NCBI RefSeq assembly: GCF_905475345.1
Contig: NC_066592.1
Location: 4,781,001-4,845,000, forward strand
Direction of reading: 5' to 3'
From: Vespula vulgaris
Taxonomy: Eukaryota > Arthropoda > Insecta > Hymenoptera > Vespidae
Length of the DNA stretch: 64,000 nt
A program made the translations under genes and the position numbers. Within the stretch, counting starts at the first letter, position 1. Each line of letters begins with the position of its first letter. Shown piece by piece: positions 60,660-64,000 of the stretch. The notes below the pieces were generated by a model. It was not told where the DNA came from and did not search any database. It worked only from the letters and a program-made list of their open reading frames with translations.

Positions 60660-63600
60660 GGAAAGTCTGCTCCTCGCAAGACACAAAGAAAAAGTCTTCT
60701 TCCTCTCTCTTTCTCTTTCTTTTGCTCTCTGTTTTTATGTGTTTCGTCACGTGCCTTTTCATCATTCCTTTTTATTGTTTTTCTTGTCTTTTTCTTACAC
60801 TCGTTTCTTCTTTTCTCCCTATAAAATTCATCTTCCTTTCGTCAATATTTAAAGAGCGGAAAGAAAAGTGTTCATCGAATTAAGAGCATTCGTTTACATT
60901 GTAAATAGACACAAATGTCTTCGATCTTGTTTACTCATCTTTTATTCATTCCTTCTTCTTTTTCCATGTGGAAAAAGCAAAAAAAAAATAATCCTTTTTC
61001 TTCTTTTCTCTTGCTATATTTTTAACGATTCGTCGAAGAGTACAGTCGTTGTTAAAAACTGTTCATTCAGGTTTTACAAATGAGAATATTTTTTTTTATC
61101 TTTTATATAACTCGAAGTTTCTAAAAAAATTGAAAGAAATCGTTAATGAATATGTAGATATATAAGATGTGATATATAATTTATAATATATATATATATA
61201 AAGATTTTTAAATTGGTTGGAACGTTGAGAATCTGTGATATCTTTGCAAAATAACGTTGAATTAATAACACTTAGGATAATTTACGAAGAGAAAGCGTTT
61301 CCCGTTGCCGACGCGATTTTTCGTGACGTTAACTCTTCGCATCGTTAATTCCGATTAATCCTTTCGCTTTCATTCGATAACAGCCTTATGCGATATCTCG
61401 CGATCGATCTTTTATTATCTAGCTCTTTGTGCGTATTAACCAATTCGTGTCTATTATTAGATAGATCGAGATAAATGATCGATCACGTCCATTGCGATAT
61501 TAGATTAACCATTCGTGACTTTTTTAAAATTTATTAATATATGATACGTTCGATGCGAGCAATAACTATTATTTTTATCGGGATTTTCAAATGAATTTCA
61601 TAATATGGCCGTGAAAATATCCACGTGTAATTAATGATTCTAATTTTGTTCGTCTAGTTAAGATCCAAGGTTGATTATATAATTTGATCTAATGCGTGGA
61701 CGAAATATAATATTATTCAAAATTTCTTAGATGATTTAAAAAATTGATTACTCTTTTTCGAATCTTTAGGATAATTTCTTTTTTTTTCTTCTTTTTTTTC
61801 TTTGTAAAACTATTATATAAGTATAACATTCGCCTGGGAACTTTTATTCGCATCCTGCATATAACACGTGCATGGTCGAAAAAAATATGATATAGATTTT
61901 TGATTTTTTATTTTTAAATGATATTTAAAAACGTGATATTTATCTATTGCAAAAAACAGTACAGATATAAATAATCTTTTTTCATATATCATATTCAAAA
62001 TAATCAATATTTATTAATACGATTATGTTTGTTATCCAGGTATTATATTTGTGTAGCGGAAATAAATGAGATAACAAGATTTGGCAATCGTTTTTGTATT
62101 TATTTAGTTACAATTGATATTTTTATCAATAGGATCGATAAGAGAAATTGTCGATAAGAGAGAATTTTATGATTTTCATTGGTACTTTTGTTACTTTTTG
62201 TTGAAAATATTTGATTCTTTTCTTCGTTATTAGATTTATGAGCAGTAGTTCATAATATTGTATAATATCATTTATTATAATATAAATTATATTATTAAAT
62301 TAGTACTAGTCTTCTTTATTTGTTTACTTATTTATTTATTTTTATTCGTAATGTGTTATCAATATTAAAAAAAGGTAAAAAAAGTAATACTTTATTGTTT
62401 TTTTATTTGAGGTCTAATTCATATCTATTTTTGTATCAACGAAGTAAACATTTTAATTATTTAGTTTATTTTTCTTTTTATCTGTAAATATAATAACACT
62501 TACTGTGTCGTTAGAAGCAGGTAGAACATAAAAAGAGGTTAAAAAAAGAAATGAAAGAGAGAAACGCATTGAAACGTGACACATAATTTACATATTTCCT
62601 TGCAAAGTCCATGCGTTTTTTTAAATACAAGTCACGTTCGAGGTCACCCCGAATTTCGCGACATTTCTTTGTATCTTGTCTTTGAGTCCACTGGATTAGT
62701 GATCTATTATCGATTTTTTCTTAAAAGGAAGATTATTAATTTTTTGATTTATTTCTCTAGCTTTTTTATTTCTTTTTCTTTTCTTGCTTTGCTAATTAAA
62801 AATAAAAAAAGAAAAAGAAAAAAATCATATCGCTCTTGAGATTAGGGAAATTATTTGTTTCTTTCTTATTTTTTATGCGTGGATTTCAAATAAAAATAGA
62901 AGGAAAAGAAAAATAATCATCGATTATATTATTATCCTCTGACTCGTTCATCATCGGTTGCTAGGGTCAACGTGGATTGACTCGCAAAATAATGAGAATT
63001 CATAATGACGTCCATAGTCGAACTAAACAACTTTCATTCTTATGTCGGTCTTCTCACAATATTTGCAACGCTATATTATCATTTATAAGTCATCGTACAT
63101 TTAAGGAAACATATTTAATTTAAAAGCAATTCGAGATAAATTTATCCAATAAAGGAAAATAAGAATTAATTGGTTGTAATTATTTCTTTATTTATATTAT
63201 GTTTATACGTGTATAAATTAAAATTTTGAGTTGTGCTTTTGAATTAATGTTCGTATAAAAGTTCTAAAGAATTTTTTAATTTATGAAATAAAATATATGT
63301 TTTGTAGGTATACAAATATGTATAAATTATTATGTTATTAATTTTATTATAATTTTATTATATAATAAAAAATTATAATAATAAAAAATTATATATATAT
63401 ATAATATATTATAGTAATATCAGTACATATATCAATATTAAATGTAAATATATATACACTTACACATACTTATATTTCTTGAAATAAGGATGTATCGAGT
63501 AATGTATGCATACTTACGTAATAGAAAAAATATCTGCATGTAATATGATCTTCGTAATGAATCGGTTATTTCACCTTGTATATGAGTATACTAGACCTTC

Positions 63601-64000
63601 GTAGTGAATTAAAATTTGCAATTTAAAGATCTCTTGAAACCTCTTCCCTCTTTTTTGTTTTTAACTCCGAATTAAGAAGGATCAATGGAAATATTTTACG
63701 TCCATGACTTTTTGATTTACAAATACGATCTTTCCTAAAGTTACATTCATTTTCATATCGCAAGGTCATCGAAACTTTGAATGATCCTTCGATCTTCGGA
63801 AACTTTAGCGAAGAATCGATTATCAGTCAGTTCCTTTCCACATTTATTTGTCATCATCAATCGTAATCGGAATCTCGTTATCACTCCTATCTTACTTATC
63901 GATAACAACTTGTGATTACTCGACCGTCTGTGATTTAACCAGCAAACTGTCTAGGATATTTCGTATTAGATCCTTCATCGATCAAAGTCTTTTCTATAAT
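60660..64000. other. AT-rich gene desert, right end
   Basis: No gene is supported. A unique, less AT-rich stretch at 61290-61680 contains many TAAT and ATCGAT words and looks like a possible enhancer. An AGGTCA half-site occurs near 62640. TA-rich sequence fills 63330-63460. Confidence 0.4.

Noticed and set aside
60511..60765. His-Phe/Leu repeat frame on the minus strand
   Set aside because: It reads the reverse of the GGAAGT array and stays open only because of the repeat.
1..64000. CRISPR arrays, insertion sequences, bacterial-type operons or rRNA genes
   Set aside because: None seen; the introns, signals and repeats are those of an insect nuclear genome.

Overview
The window looks like insect nuclear DNA. 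It is AT-rich, full of CT/GA, TA, GT and trinucleotide microsatellites, and its genes are split by many short GT-AG introns. Protein wording and the compact 6-8-exon structures suggest a hymenopteran (bee, wasp or ant). That placement is inference; I cannot name a species.

Left part (about 0.6-31.7 kb): seven protein-coding genes whose exons I joined by hand. Every joined reading frame is a multiple of three and uses GT-AG boundaries. In order they are: an NT5DC2/3-type HAD 5'-nucleotidase (+, 687-5082); a DRC9/IQCG-like axonemal IQ coiled-coil protein (+, 6558-9247); DNAJC3/P58IPK, an ER-lumen co-chaperone (-, 10093-11962); a quiet 7-kb block crowded with microsatellites; Belle/DDX3, a DEAD-box RNA helicase (-, 19531-23285); ribosomal protein L8/uL2 (-, 24133-25404); a secreted cholinesterase-fold protein without its catalytic serine (+, 25990-28630); and a PELP1/Rix1 homologue (-, 28747-31670). 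Three of the seven (Belle, RpL8, PELP1) serve translation or ribosome assembly. I see nothing operon-like; close neighbours are divergent or convergent.

Regulatory sequence is readable at several starts. There is a perfect ER-stress element upstream of DNAJC3, an inverted pair of CACGTG E-boxes upstream of PELP1, an NRF1-type palindrome in the CpG-rich start of the NT5DC gene, and a pyrimidine-rich leader exon for RpL8. Two RpL8 introns carry box C/D snoRNA-like sequences.

Right part (31.7-64 kb): no gene can be assigned. It is a desert of AT-rich sequence and microsatellites dotted with short GC/CpG-richer pockets at about 33.5-33.8, 34.3-34.5, 41.0-41.2, 44.6-45.0, 46.1-46.4, 47.7-48.1, 53.4-53.7, 59.0-59.2 and 60.5-60.7 kb. 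The best is at 44.73-45.01 kb: an initiator plus a downstream promoter element in exact register, an ATG-free leader of 226 bases, then a 16-codon open exon ending in a splice donor. This may be the 5' end of a large gene running rightward out of the window. A decayed transposase fragment lies at 42.7-43.0 kb.
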